The notes under the pieces are model-generated. The model did not search any database. It saw nothing but the letters and a program-made list of their open reading frames with translations, and was not told the origin of the DNA. A stretch of 64,000 nt of DNA, from NCBI GenBank assembly GCA_902624105.1, contig CACNWH010000001.1, positions 62,001 through 126,000 on the forward strand, given 5' to 3'. The DNA comes from an uncultured Prochlorococcus sp. (lineage in GTDB: Bacteria; Cyanobacteriota; Cyanobacteriia; PCC-6307; Cyanobiaceae). The translations under genes were made by a program, and so were the position numbers. Shown here piece by piece: positions 32,736 through 42,097 of this stretch; within the stretch, counting starts at the first letter, position 1; every line of letters begins with the position of its first letter.

Positions 32736-33700
32736 AAATTATTCCATATTATTTCTGGATCATTTTTAAAAAGGAAAGTATTAGGCATTTGTTTTAAGGC
32801 TAAACCAGGAACTTTTGGAGTTGAACCTAATAATTGTAAATATGATAAGTGAAATAAAAATCTTTTGCCTACTCCAGTTTCGAAAGAGGAACTAAGGGAT
32901 TTAAGGCTATTTTTATTATTCAATTCTTCTAATAGTTTTAAAGGATTTTTCTCTTGGGAGGGTCTTCGTATTTGCCAACCATGCCAAGAATGAATTAGTT
33001 GGGGATATTTCAATAATGATTCGTCTAAAGCCACAGGAATCTTTTGGTTTAATTCATGTGATCCTTCAATATCATCAATTCCAAGTGGTTGTTCAATCCA
33101 GTCTAAATTTTTATTATCACTCAGTATTTCTGCCCATCTATTTGCGCATTGTCTATTCCAAGCACCATTTGCATCAATTCGTAATTTAATATAATTTTCA
33201 TATTGGTTAAGTATTTCCTCTAAAATTTTTTCTTCAATTTTATTTTCTTTAGTAGCTACTTTCCATTTAATCGTATAAACTCTAGGTTTTGATTTATATT
33301 TTATTTTAAGTTCTTTTAATTTTTCAATTATTGTAGAAGAATCCACCAAAATTGCACTTTGATGAATTTCGTTAAATTTATATTTATCTTGATATTTGAT
33401 TATTCCTTCTAATTCTCCTAATGCGCATTTAATTCCAGATTGTATACATGGATGAAAATTATATATTTTTTTAGTTAACTTTTCTATATTAATATTTTCT
33501 GGAATCATATTTAATTGTTTTTCGCATAAAGATATATGCTCATCAAACAAAGGCGTAATTTCTCCAAAGCCATCATTAAAACTATCAATGGAATTTAATT
33601 TTATAATCCACCCTTTTTTATAATTAAATTTTCTTTTTGAATTTAAAATAGATTTTGGAAATTCAAAGAAAAAGAATTTTTTTTTAAATGTTATATTCAT
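32732..33700 (-). CDS. menC: o-succinylbenzoate synthase (enolase superfamily)
   Basis: KWKV, LRIDANGAW, WIEQPL, VALDESL enolase-superfamily signatures; between menE and menA. Confidence 0.88.
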   Translation of the reverse strand: MNITFKKKFFFFEFPKSILNSKRKFNYKKGWIIKLNSIDSFNDGFGEITPLFDEHISLCEKQLNMIPENINIEKLTKKIYNFHPCIQSGIKCALGELEGIIKYQDKYKFNEIHQSAILVDSSTIIEKLKELKIKYKSKPRVYTIKWKVATKENKIEEKILEEILNQYENYIKLRIDANGAWNRQCANRWAEILSDNKNLDWIEQPLGIDDIEGSHELNQKIPVALDESLLKYPQLIHSWHGWQIRRPSQEKNPLKLLEELNNKNSLKSLSSSFETGVGKRFLFHLSYLQLLGSTPKVPGLALKQMPNTFLFKNDPEIIWNNL

Positions 33701-34630
33701 TTAGGATGAAAAAAAACCAGAAACCAGCCCTAGTGCTAGCCCTATTCCATTCATAGTTTGAATTTTAATAGCAATGAATTTACACCTTTTGAGAGAACCA
33801 GGATTGTCATGAAATTTATTTAAAATTTTTATTAATTTTATTGAATAAGGAAGACTAATAAAATAAAGCAAACATGATGGCGGAATGAATCCAGTTAATA
33901 TTGTAAAAAATTGAAAGGTATAAATTGTTCCTATAATCCATGGGATAAGTGATGCAGATTTTTTTGCTCCTAAAATAACTAAAGGTGAATTTTTTCCATG
34001 ACTTTTGTCTTCCTTAATTTGGTGAAAATGTGAGCAAAATAAAACTAAGGTAATTGCTAAAGACGGCCCGCTTCCTAACATGAATGCTTCTTTCCAGGGA
34101 ATTTGTGAATAGTAAATATTATTAGGATCTAAAGCAATTAATGCTGCTGAATGAGCTAATGGGCCAAAAGCAATCCAACATAATGGCTCCCCAAAACCAA
34201 AATAACCTAATCTAAAAGGAGGCCCTTGATATAGATAACCTAAAATACAACAGCCGACAACTAAGATAAATACATTAATATTTGTTGATCTAGAAATTAA
34301 ATAAACAATAAATAATCCTATTATTAACGATAAATATGCTGTTAAAGATATAATTTTTTTATTTTTAATGAGATTAACTACAGAATCAAATTTAAATTTA
34401 TCAATGCCCGTTTCTGAGTCATATAAATCATTTGTAAGATTTTCCCAAAAAAGTATCAAGATGGAAGCAAATATAAATGAAAAGAAATTTAAAATACTAA
34501 TATTATTGTGCACATAAAGGTTAAATGCACCTGAAATAATAATAGGTATAATTGCAACTGAATATAGAGGCCATTTTATTGTTTGAACCCATAGATTTTT
34601 TCCATCTTCTTTAATCATCAATATCTTCAA
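33701..34630 (-). CDS. menA: 1,4-dihydroxy-2-naphthoate phytyltransferase
   Basis: UbiA-type LTNDLYDSETGIDK motif; multi-TM. Confidence 0.9.
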   Translation of the reverse strand: MKILMIKEDGKNLWVQTIKWPLYSVAIIPIIISGAFNLYVHNNISILNFFSFIFASILILFWENLTNDLYDSETGIDKFKFDSVVNLIKNKKIISLTAYLSLIIGLFIVYLISRSTNINVFILVVGCCILGYLYQGPPFRLGYFGFGEPLCWIAFGPLAHSAALIALDPNNIYYSQIPWKEAFMLGSGPSLAITLVLFCSHFHQIKEDKSHGKNSPLVILGAKKSASLIPWIIGTIYTFQFFTILTGFIPPSCLLYFISLPYSIKLIKILNKFHDNPGSLKRCKFIAIKIQTMNGIGLALGLVSGFFSS

Positions 34631-34715
34631 AAAGTTAATATTATTATTTAATATAAATGATAAATTGATTTATATTTCTTGATTAAACTTATGGTTTTGT
34701 TTTTGCACTAATTTT

Positions 34716-36098
34716 ATGGATGATAAGATAGCTTTTCTTAATTTCTCAGATGATATTTTAAATAAAATTGAAAAAACTCGTCTTAAAAAGGGAATAATTA
34801 GTTTTTGTATTGATTTACCAATTAGGGATTTAATTGATATTTGCTCAATTTTTTTAGAGGAATATAATTTTTCTATTTTTTGGGAGGAAAATAATAATAT
34901 TTCATTTCTAGCTTTAGATAAATGTAAAAGTATGGAATTTAAGGGACCTAATAGATTTCAATTAGCAAAAAATTTTAACGATAAAACATTAAAAAATATA
35001 ATAAATTTAGAAAGTCAATATAAATTTTCTTCTCTTACGAAGATATTTTATTTTTTTACTTTTAGAGAAAATTCAAACAAATATATATTTGATAACGATT
35101 TTTCTATTTTAGAAGGGGTTTTACCAAAGTTTTTAATTATTAATGATGGCAAAAACATTACACTTAGAATGAATATCGAAATTGATCCAACAATATCTAT
35201 TCAAGATAGTATTCATGAATTTTGGGGTATTAGAGAGAAAATAATTTCTTCAAAAAGTCAAAATTATAATTATGGTAATCCAAATATATCTTTAGATGAT
35301 TTTTACAAATCCTTTTATAAAACGTATCCATTATTAAATAAACAAATCTCTTCAGCTATTAAGTTGATTAATGATGGTTGCATTGAGAAATTAGTATTAG
35401 GATCTAGATTAATGTTTCAACTAAAGAACAAATTAAATATTATCCAAATATTAAATAAATTAAGGTTAAGTCAAACTAATGCCTGTAGATATCTTTGGAA
35501 AAGAAATAAGGAGAATATGATTTTTGGTGCATCTCCAGAAAAATTATTTTCATTAAAAGAAAAAGTTTTGCAATTAGAGGCAATTGCTGGAACTGAAAAA
35601 ATTGGATTTGATATGGATACTTTTCTTAGAAGTGATAAGAATTTAAGGGAGCATAATTTTGTTATAAATTATTTAATTGAAAATTTGAAATTTTTAAATT
35701 TTAGAAACTTTAAAAAAGGGGAAATAAAGGTTAAAGAATTCGGAAATATAGCTCATCTATGTACCTTAATAAGTGTAGATGTTAATAAAATATGCCCATT
35801 TGTATTACTCGAAAAGTTACATCCATCCCCTGCAGTGTGCGGTTTTCCTAAGGAAAAAGCTTTAGATTATTTAGATAGCCTTGAAAATTTTGATAGAGGA
35901 AATTATGCCTCACCCTTCGGCTGGGTAGATGTAGAAGGTAATGCTGATTTTAGAGTAGCTTTAAGAGGAGCAAAGATAGTTAGAAGCGGTATAGAGTTTA
36001 TAGCTGGATCAGGTTTAGTAAAAGGATCTATTTCTGAAAAAGAAATTGATGAAATTAAATTAAAATTTGCCTCATTAGCAAATCTAATTTTTGATTAA
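34716..36098 (+). CDS. menF: Isochorismate synthase
   Basis: Chorismate-binding domain: IEKLVLGSRLMF, IFGASPEKLFSL, LHPSPAVCGFPKEKAL, GLVKGSISEKEIDEIKLK. Confidence 0.92.
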   Translation: MDDKIAFLNFSDDILNKIEKTRLKKGIISFCIDLPIRDLIDICSIFLEEYNFSIFWEENNNISFLALDKCKSMEFKGPNRFQLAKNFNDKTLKNIINLESQYKFSSLTKIFYFFTFRENSNKYIFDNDFSILEGVLPKFLIINDGKNITLRMNIEIDPTISIQDSIHEFWGIREKIISSKSQNYNYGNPNISLDDFYKSFYKTYPLLNKQISSAIKLINDGCIEKLVLGSRLMFQLKNKLNIIQILNKLRLSQTNACRYLWKRNKENMIFGASPEKLFSLKEKVLQLEAIAGTEKIGFDMDTFLRSDKNLREHNFVINYLIENLKFLNFRNFKKGEIKVKEFGNIAHLCTLISVDVNKICPFVLLEKLHPSPAVCGFPKEKALDYLDSLENFDRGNYASPFGWVDVEGNADFRVALRGAKIVRSGIEFIAGSGLVKGSISEKEIDEIKLKFASLANLIFD

Positions 36099-36100
36099 AT

Positions 36101-37027
36101 TTAATTAATAATATTTAGCAATTTACCAATTACTTCTTCTGAAATATTTCTATTTGATAATTTTTCTATTTCTCTTAGACCAGTTGGACTTGTGACATTA
36201 ATCTCACTAAGCATTCCATTAATAACATCTATACCTACAAAAAATAGTCCTTCTTCTTGCAGATGTTCAGATAATTCTAGACATATACTTTTTTCTGCAT
36301 TACTTAGGAAGGTTTTTTCAGCTTTTCCTCCCATCGCTAGGTTACTTCTAAAATCTCCTTGATTTGGGATTCTATTTATTGCTCCCAATGGTTTTCCATC
36401 TACAATTATTATTCTTTTATCTCCATTTTGTACCTCGGGAATAAATTTTTGCATCATAACTGGCAATTGTTCTTGTGAAGTAATTAGTTCAATGATTGCT
36501 CTAGAACCAGGAGAATTTTTATTCAATCTAATAACACCCTGACCTCCTTTGCCTCCTAAAGGTTTAATAACAACTTCTTCGTTAGCTTGTGCAAAATTAA
36601 TTAAATCATTGACTTTGCTAGCGACAATGGTTGGAGCCATCAGATGGCTATATCTTAATGCTCCTAATTTTTCATTCCATGCCCTTAGAGATGATGGTTT
36701 GTTGACGACTTTGACACCTTTTCTTTCCGCTACTTCAAGCAGATGTGTCGCGTATAGATAACCTTCATCAACAGGAGGATCTTTTCTCATCCAAATACAG
36801 CTAAATTTTGCAAGTGGAATGCATTTATTCTCTTTTAATTCAATCCATGGAGTAGGTTCTATATTTATACAGGATGCCCAAACCTCATCTCCTCTTGCCT
36901 CAAGATCTTGTGGAGTGCAAACCCAAACTTCGACTTTTTTTTTGTGGGTTGCCTGCATTAATGCAGCAGATGAATCTTTTTCTGGGTTTATATTCTTTAT
37001 TGGATCAATTACAAAAAGAAATTTCAT
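36101..37027 (-). CDS. gshB: Glutathione synthetase
   Basis: [10 protein letters not shown]...[32 protein letters not shown]...[13 protein letters not shown]. Confidence 0.95.
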   Translation of the reverse strand: MKFLFVIDPIKNINPEKDSSAALMQATHKKKVEVWVCTPQDLEARGDEVWASCINIEPTPWIELKENKCIPLAKFSCIWMRKDPPVDEGYLYATHLLEVAERKGVKVVNKPSSLRAWNEKLGALRYSHLMAPTIVASKVNDLINFAQANEEVVIKPLGGKGGQGVIRLNKNSPGSRAIIELITSQEQLPVMMQKFIPEVQNGDKRIIIVDGKPLGAINRIPNQGDFRSNLAMGGKAEKTFLSNAEKSICLELSEHLQEEGLFFVGIDVINGMLSEINVTSPTGLREIEKLSNRNISEEVIGKLLNIIN

Positions 37028-37032
37028 ATAAA

Positions 37033-37287
37033 TTATGCAATAAGTGAGTCTAATTTATTTTCTTCCTCCAATGAATATAGATCGTCACATCCTCCAATAC
37101 TATTATTATCTATAAATATTTGAGGAAGGGATCTTTTGCCATTAGCTCTCTCGCTCATTTTTTCTCTAGCTGATTCATCTCCATCAATTTTATATTCGAT
37201 AAAGTCTATATTCTTTTTGTTAAGTAAAGTTTTAGCACGAATACAAAATGGACAATATTGCCACGTATAGATTTCAACTTTTTTCAT
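37033..37287 (-). CDS. grxC: Glutaredoxin
   Basis: [17 protein letters not shown] with CPFC active site; [18 protein letters not shown]. Confidence 0.95.
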   Translation of the reverse strand: MKKVEIYTWQYCPFCIRAKTLLNKKNIDFIEYKIDGDESAREKMSERANGKRSLPQIFIDNNSIGGCDDLYSLEEENKLDSLIA

Positions 37288-37363
37288 GTTTTTTAAAATA
37301 TTATTTACTTTATACTATTAAATAAAAGTACTTGTTAGATTATAAATAATAAATTTGTCTATT

Positions 37364-38480
37364 TTGTTAGATCTTACAGAATTTAGAAAAGACCTTTCTT
37401 CATGTAAAGAGCGCCTGAGCAAAGCTCAGGAGTATCTTTGACATTCCTAAACTCAAAGCACAAAAGATAGATTTAGAACAACAAGCTGCTGTAACAGGAT
37501 TTTGGGAGAATCAAGAAAAGGCAAAAATATTAATGAGAAATCTCGATGAAGTTAAAGAACAACTAAATCTATTAGAAAAATGGCAATCGTTAATTGCTGA
37601 TGCGAATGCTTCCCTAGATCTTTTTGCATTAGATCCTGAGGAAGACTTGATAAAAGAATCTCAGATAGGATTAGATATTCTCAAAGAAGACTTAGATAGG
37701 TGGGAACTTCAAAGATTACTTAGTGGAGAATACGATAAAGGTAATGCAGTTCTTTCAATTAATGCAGGTGCTGGGGGTACAGATGCTCAAGATTGGGTTG
37801 AAATTTTATTTAGGATGTACTCCCGATGGTCAGATGCTCATTCTATGAAATTAACTATTAATGAGTTATCAGAGGGTGAGGAAGCTGGATTTAAAAGTAT
37901 TACTTTTGAAATTGAAGGAAAATATGCTTATGGATATTTGCAAAATGAAAAAGGTACCCATAGATTAGTCAGGATATCTCCATTTAATTCAAATGGAAAG
38001 AGACAAACTAGTTTCGCGGGAATTGAGGTTATGCCAAAATTAGATGAAGATATCTCCTTGGAGATTCCAGAAAAAGATATAGAAATAAATACAAGCAGAT
38101 CAGGCGGTGCTGGGGGACAAAATGTTAATAAGGTTGAAACTGCTGTGAGAATTACTCATTTACCAACAGGGATATCTGTTCGCTGTACACAGGAAAGATC
38201 ACAGTTACAAAATAAAGAGAAGGCAATGCTTCTTCTTAAATCAAAGTTACTAATTATTGCTAGAGAACAGAGAGCAGAGGAAATAGCAGATATAAAGGGT
38301 GATATTGTTGAAGCCGCCTGGGGTAATCAGATTAGAAATTATGTTTTTAATCCTTATCAATTAGTCAAAGATCTTAGAACTAATCAAGAGAGCACAGATG
38401 TTGAAGGTTTCTTGAATGGGAATATAGATAATTTTATATACGGATTATTGCGTCTAAATGTTTCTTCAGAAAAAATATAA
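37364..38480 (+). CDS. prfB: Peptide chain release factor 2, expressed by programmed +1 frameshift at CTT TGA C (frame 1 37364-37438; frame 2 from 37440)
   Basis: Frame 1 reads (TTG)[24 protein letters not shown] then TGA at 37439-37441; after +1 shift reads [24 protein letters not shown]...; [10 protein letters not shown] motif; AGGAG-TAT-CTT-TGA-C signal. Confidence 0.93.
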
Positions 38481-38485
38481 AAATT

Positions 38486-38665
38486 ATGACTAAAAAAGAA
38501 AATATTGAAAAGAAGGTAGCACCTCCCAGTTTCATCAAATTAGCAATGAGAAATATGGTCAGAAAAGGTTCTAAAAGTTTGGTTCATTTTAGTGTGACTT
38601 TTTTAATATTATTTGGAATCCTAATATTATTAGCAACTCTGGGTAAACCAAATATACCCTTTTAA
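38486..38665 (+). CDS. Small single-TM protein, 59 aa (DUF3285-like), absent from the ORF track
   Basis: ATG at 38486: MTKKENIEKKVAPPSFIKLAMRNMVRKGSKSLVHFSVTFLILFGILILLATLGKPNIPF*; sits between prfB and ybeY with tight spacing. Confidence 0.75.
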   Translation: MTKKENIEKKVAPPSFIKLAMRNMVRKGSKSLVHFSVTFLILFGILILLATLGKPNIPF

Positions 38666-38670
38666 GGAAT

Positions 38671-39219
38671 ATGATTTATCAAAAAAATTCTATAGAATAT
38701 ATTGAATTAGTATTTAAAAACTCTTTTGAAATAGAGTCAAATAAGCTTAATGTGTATGATATTAAACACTATATTTTTGAACATGATTTTTGGGAGAATA
38801 CCTTTTTGAGATGGATTAATATTCTATTGAATGAATTTAAACAGTTTTTGCCAAATTATTTATTAGATAAAAAATCTGGTTCATTAAGTTTTGAAATTGT
38901 TGATGATCTAAAAATATCGGATTTAAATCAAACATGGCTAAATAAATTAGGACCTACTGATGTTCTTTCTTTTCCTATTCTGTCGAAAGAGGATGCAGTG
39001 AATGATCTTAATTCTGTAGAATTTGGAGATATTTTTATATCTTTGGAAATGGCATTGACACAATCAATGGAATATAATAATTCAGTTGAACAAGAAGTGA
39101 TTTGGTTAGCTAGTCATGGATTCTTACATTTATTAGGGTGGGATCATCAAGATCAAATTCAATTAGAGAATATGCTAAAAATTCAAGAATATTTGATTTC
39201 AAAATTAAATATTGAATAA
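38671..39219 (+). CDS. ybeY: Endoribonuclease YbeY
   Basis: GPTDVLSFP and zinc motif HGFLHLLGWDH. Confidence 0.95.
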   Translation: MIYQKNSIEYIELVFKNSFEIESNKLNVYDIKHYIFEHDFWENTFLRWINILLNEFKQFLPNYLLDKKSGSLSFEIVDDLKISDLNQTWLNKLGPTDVLSFPILSKEDAVNDLNSVEFGDIFISLEMALTQSMEYNNSVEQEVIWLASHGFLHLLGWDHQDQIQLENMLKIQEYLISKLNIE

Positions 39220-39226
39220 ATAAATT

Positions 39227-39643
39227 ATGGGTCATCGATATAATTACATAAAAGTAAGAAGAGAGTCTTATCAAATCTCAAGAAATATTTTTGCTAGTTT
39301 TAAATTTGCTATTAATGGATTAATTTATTGTTTCCAAACTACTCGTAATTTCCGCATACAAATTTTATTTGGTGCATTAATAATAATTATTTGTTTTCTT
39401 TTGAAATGTAATCTTAATGAATATATGATAATAATTTCTACAATTTTTTCTGTTTTAATACTTGAATTATTAAATACCTCAATCGAATCTATAGTAGATT
39501 TGTATGTTAAAAATAAGTTTAATAAACTTGCAAAAATATCTAAAGATTGTTCAGCAGCATCTGTTTTATTAGCATCTGTTAATTCAATTTTTGTTGCTGC
39601 ATTTATATTTTTTCCTAAAATTAAAGTGATCCTTTTTAGTTAG
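39227..39643 (+). CDS. dgkA: Diacylglycerol kinase
   Basis: Three TM segments; ELLNTSIESIVDLYV and AKISKDCSAASVLLAS motifs. Confidence 0.9.
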   Translation: MGHRYNYIKVRRESYQISRNIFASFKFAINGLIYCFQTTRNFRIQILFGALIIIICFLLKCNLNEYMIIISTIFSVLILELLNTSIESIVDLYVKNKFNKLAKISKDCSAASVLLASVNSIFVAAFIFFPKIKVILFS

Positions 39644-39649
39644 AAGAAA

Positions 39650-40246
39650 ATGTTTTTAGTAATAGATAATTATGATAGTTTTACATATAATCTGGTTCAG
39701 TATTTAGGAGAACTATCTTCAGAATATTCTATTACTAAAAATATTTTAGTAAAAAGGAATGATCAAATTACCTTGGATGAAATTTCAAAGCTTAACCCCA
39801 AAGGCATTCTTTTATCCCCTGGTCCTGGCAATCCAGATGAGTCAGGTATTTGTATACCAATTTTAAAAGAAATTTCAAAAGATATTCCAACTTTAGGTGT
39901 TTGTCTCGGTCATCAAGCATTAGCGCAAGCTTATGGGGGGAAAGTTATTATTGGACAAGAATTAATGCATGGTAAGACTTCTAATATATTTCATAAAGGT
40001 AATGGTTTGTTTGAGGATATACAAAGTCCATTTCTTGCTACAAGATATCATAGCTTGATAGTTGATCATGTTACATTACCTAACTGTTTCGAAGTTACGG
40101 CTTATTTAGAGGATCAAACCATCATGGGTATTTGTCATAAAGAATATAGTCATATGCAAGGTATTCAATTTCATCCTGAAAGTGTATTAACAGAATTTGG
40201 TCATAAAATAATTGGCAATTTTCTTAAAATGGCTCAAGAGATGTAA
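39650..40246 (+). CDS. Glutamine amidotransferase subunit of anthranilate/para-aminobenzoate synthase
   Basis: DNYDSFTYNLVQYLGEL, LSPGPGNPDESG, GVCLGHQALAQAYGG, GIQFHPESVLTEFG. Confidence 0.93.
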   Translation: MFLVIDNYDSFTYNLVQYLGELSSEYSITKNILVKRNDQITLDEISKLNPKGILLSPGPGNPDESGICIPILKEISKDIPTLGVCLGHQALAQAYGGKVIIGQELMHGKTSNIFHKGNGLFEDIQSPFLATRYHSLIVDHVTLPNCFEVTAYLEDQTIMGICHKEYSHMQGIQFHPESVLTEFGHKIIGNFLKMAQEM

Positions 40247-40260
40247 AATTTATAAATATA

Positions 40261-40989
40261 TTGAATACAATTGTGAAACTTAAGAGATTACTTTTTTTAA
40301 TATTATTTTTATTACTACCCTCTAATGTAAATTCGCAGGAGTTAATATTAAAAAGTTTTGGGTATAGTCAATTTTTAATAAAAGGTGAAGGTAAATCAAT
40401 ACTAATTAATCCATTTAAAGCTGTTGGTTGCGCTAGCCAATTTAAAGAGTCTCAAAATATTGAAAAAGATTTAACATTGGCAAGCTCAAGATTAGCTGAT
40501 GAAGGTTATAACCCAAATAATGAGTTAATGTTTGTTCAACCAGGTACTTATGAATATAATGATTTAATTTTTAATGGAATATCCATACCTCATGATCGTT
40601 TTAATGGAAGAAGATACGGAAACGCAACTGTATGGACTTGGAATCAAAGTGATTTTAAGATTGTTCATATGGGAGGAGCTGCAGGCGAGATAACTTTTGA
40701 AGACCAAATTATAATTAATAGACCAGATATTTTATTTATTTCTATTGGAGGAGGTATTAAATCATATTCAGGCGAAGAAGCATTTAATATAATAGAAATA
40801 TTAAATCCTAAAATAATTATTCCTGTGCACTTTTTGACTACTAAAAAAAATATTGATAATTGTGATCTTTCTAATGAAGATAAATTTTTGGAAAATATTT
40901 CTCAATATGAAGTCAAATATATTGGAAAAGAATTGAAACTAAATTCAAAAGAATATAAAGATAAGATTGTTTATATTTTTAGAAATTAA
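40261..40989 (+). CDS. Secreted metallo-beta-lactamase-fold protein (UlaG-like) with degenerate metal motif
   Basis: Signal peptide LLFLILFLLLPSNVNSQE; SFGYSQFLIKGEGKSILINPF start; IVHMGGAAG and IIPVHFLT motifs. Confidence 0.7.
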   Translation: MNTIVKLKRLLFLILFLLLPSNVNSQELILKSFGYSQFLIKGEGKSILINPFKAVGCASQFKESQNIEKDLTLASSRLADEGYNPNNELMFVQPGTYEYNDLIFNGISIPHDRFNGRRYGNATVWTWNQSDFKIVHMGGAAGEITFEDQIIINRPDILFISIGGGIKSYSGEEAFNIIEILNPKIIIPVHFLTTKKNIDNCDLSNEDKFLENISQYEVKYIGKELKLNSKEYKDKIVYIFRN

Positions 40990-40990
40990 T

Positions 40991-42097
40991 TTATTTTTGA
41001 TCTAATTTTGTATAAATTTCCCAAAAGAGTTTCATTTGTTCAATAACTCCTATGCTAACCCTGACTGATTGATTAATATCTTTTTTGTTTTTCATATTTC
41101 TAATTAAAATTCCATTCTCTTTCATTCCCTTTTCTAAATCTTCAGGGGATTGATTAGGCCAAATTAAAAAATAATTTCCTCCATTAAAGTTATATCTTAT
41201 ATCTAGTGATTCAAATTTTTCTTTAATCCAATTTCTTGCTTCCTTAACTTTTGAAACATAATTATCAATATATGCTTGATCATCTAAGGCTGCGCTTGCT
41301 GCTGTGACTGCAAAACTATTTACATCGTACGGCCCAGTTACTTTGTTAATTTGTTTAATAATTTGCTCATTACCAAAAGCAAAACCGACTCTTAAGCCTG
41401 CTAATCCTGCGGTTTTAGAAAGTGATTGGATAATAACTATATTTTTTGTCTTTTTAAAGTCAATTATTGGGAGTAAGCTATCTCCATAAAATTTTTCATA
41501 TAATTCATCTATCACAATTAAAGATTTTTGATTTTTATTTGCGATTTCCATAATATTTTCAGCACTTATTACTGATCCTGTTGGGTTGTTTGGATTACAT
41601 ATGAAAATTAATGTTGGATTATATTTTTGTATGCTTTCGTAAAACTTTGTAAGTGGAAATGTGAAATTATTGCCATTATATGTACAAGATTTTATTATCA
41701 TTCCAGACATTTCAGCACATGGGAAATAGTATCCAAATGTTGGATTAGTAGTTAAAAATACTTTATTTTTTTCGCCAAAAGCTTTACAGATTGCATTAAT
41801 AGCAGCATCCGCACCATTAAAAATACCAATTTCATTTTTATCAAACTTTCTATTTTTGTTATATTTAAGACAAATTTTATTTCTCAATAAATCATATTCT
41901 GGATAAATAGAAATCTCATTGATTTTTATATTCTTAATTGCATCATAAACTTTATGACTTGGTCCAATAGTATTTTCATTAAAATCTAATCTTAATAAAT
42001 TCCTTCTATTCTCTAATGGCGCAGAATAAGATTTTAGATTTTCTATGTATTCATTTGGTTCAGGGGTTGAGTTATTTAAGTTATTTAATTTTGACAT
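40991..42097 (-). CDS. Histidinol-phosphate aminotransferase-family PLP enzyme
   Basis: RLDFNENTIGPS, NPNNPTGSVIS, VIDELYEKF, QSLSKTAGLAGLRVGFAFG. Confidence 0.85.
   Translation of the reverse strand: MSKLNNLNNSTPEPNEYIENLKSYSAPLENRRNLLRLDFNENTIGPSHKVYDAIKNIKINEISIYPEYDLLRNKICLKYNKNRKFDKNEIGIFNGADAAINAICKAFGEKNKVFLTTNPTFGYYFPCAEMSGMIIKSCTYNGNNFTFPLTKFYESIQKYNPTLIFICNPNNPTGSVISAENIMEIANKNQKSLIVIDELYEKFYGDSLLPIIDFKKTKNIVIIQSLSKTAGLAGLRVGFAFGNEQIIKQINKVTGPYDVNSFAVTAASAALDDQAYIDNYVSKVKEARNWIKEKFESLDIRYNFNGGNYFLIWPNQSPEDLEKGMKENGILIRNMKNKKDINQSVRVSIGVIEQMKLFWEIYTKLDQK

Noticed and set aside
37533-38480. prfB as a complete gene starting at ATG 37533
   Set aside because: Homologous coding sequence continues upstream in frame to 37440 and then across the CTT TGA frameshift site
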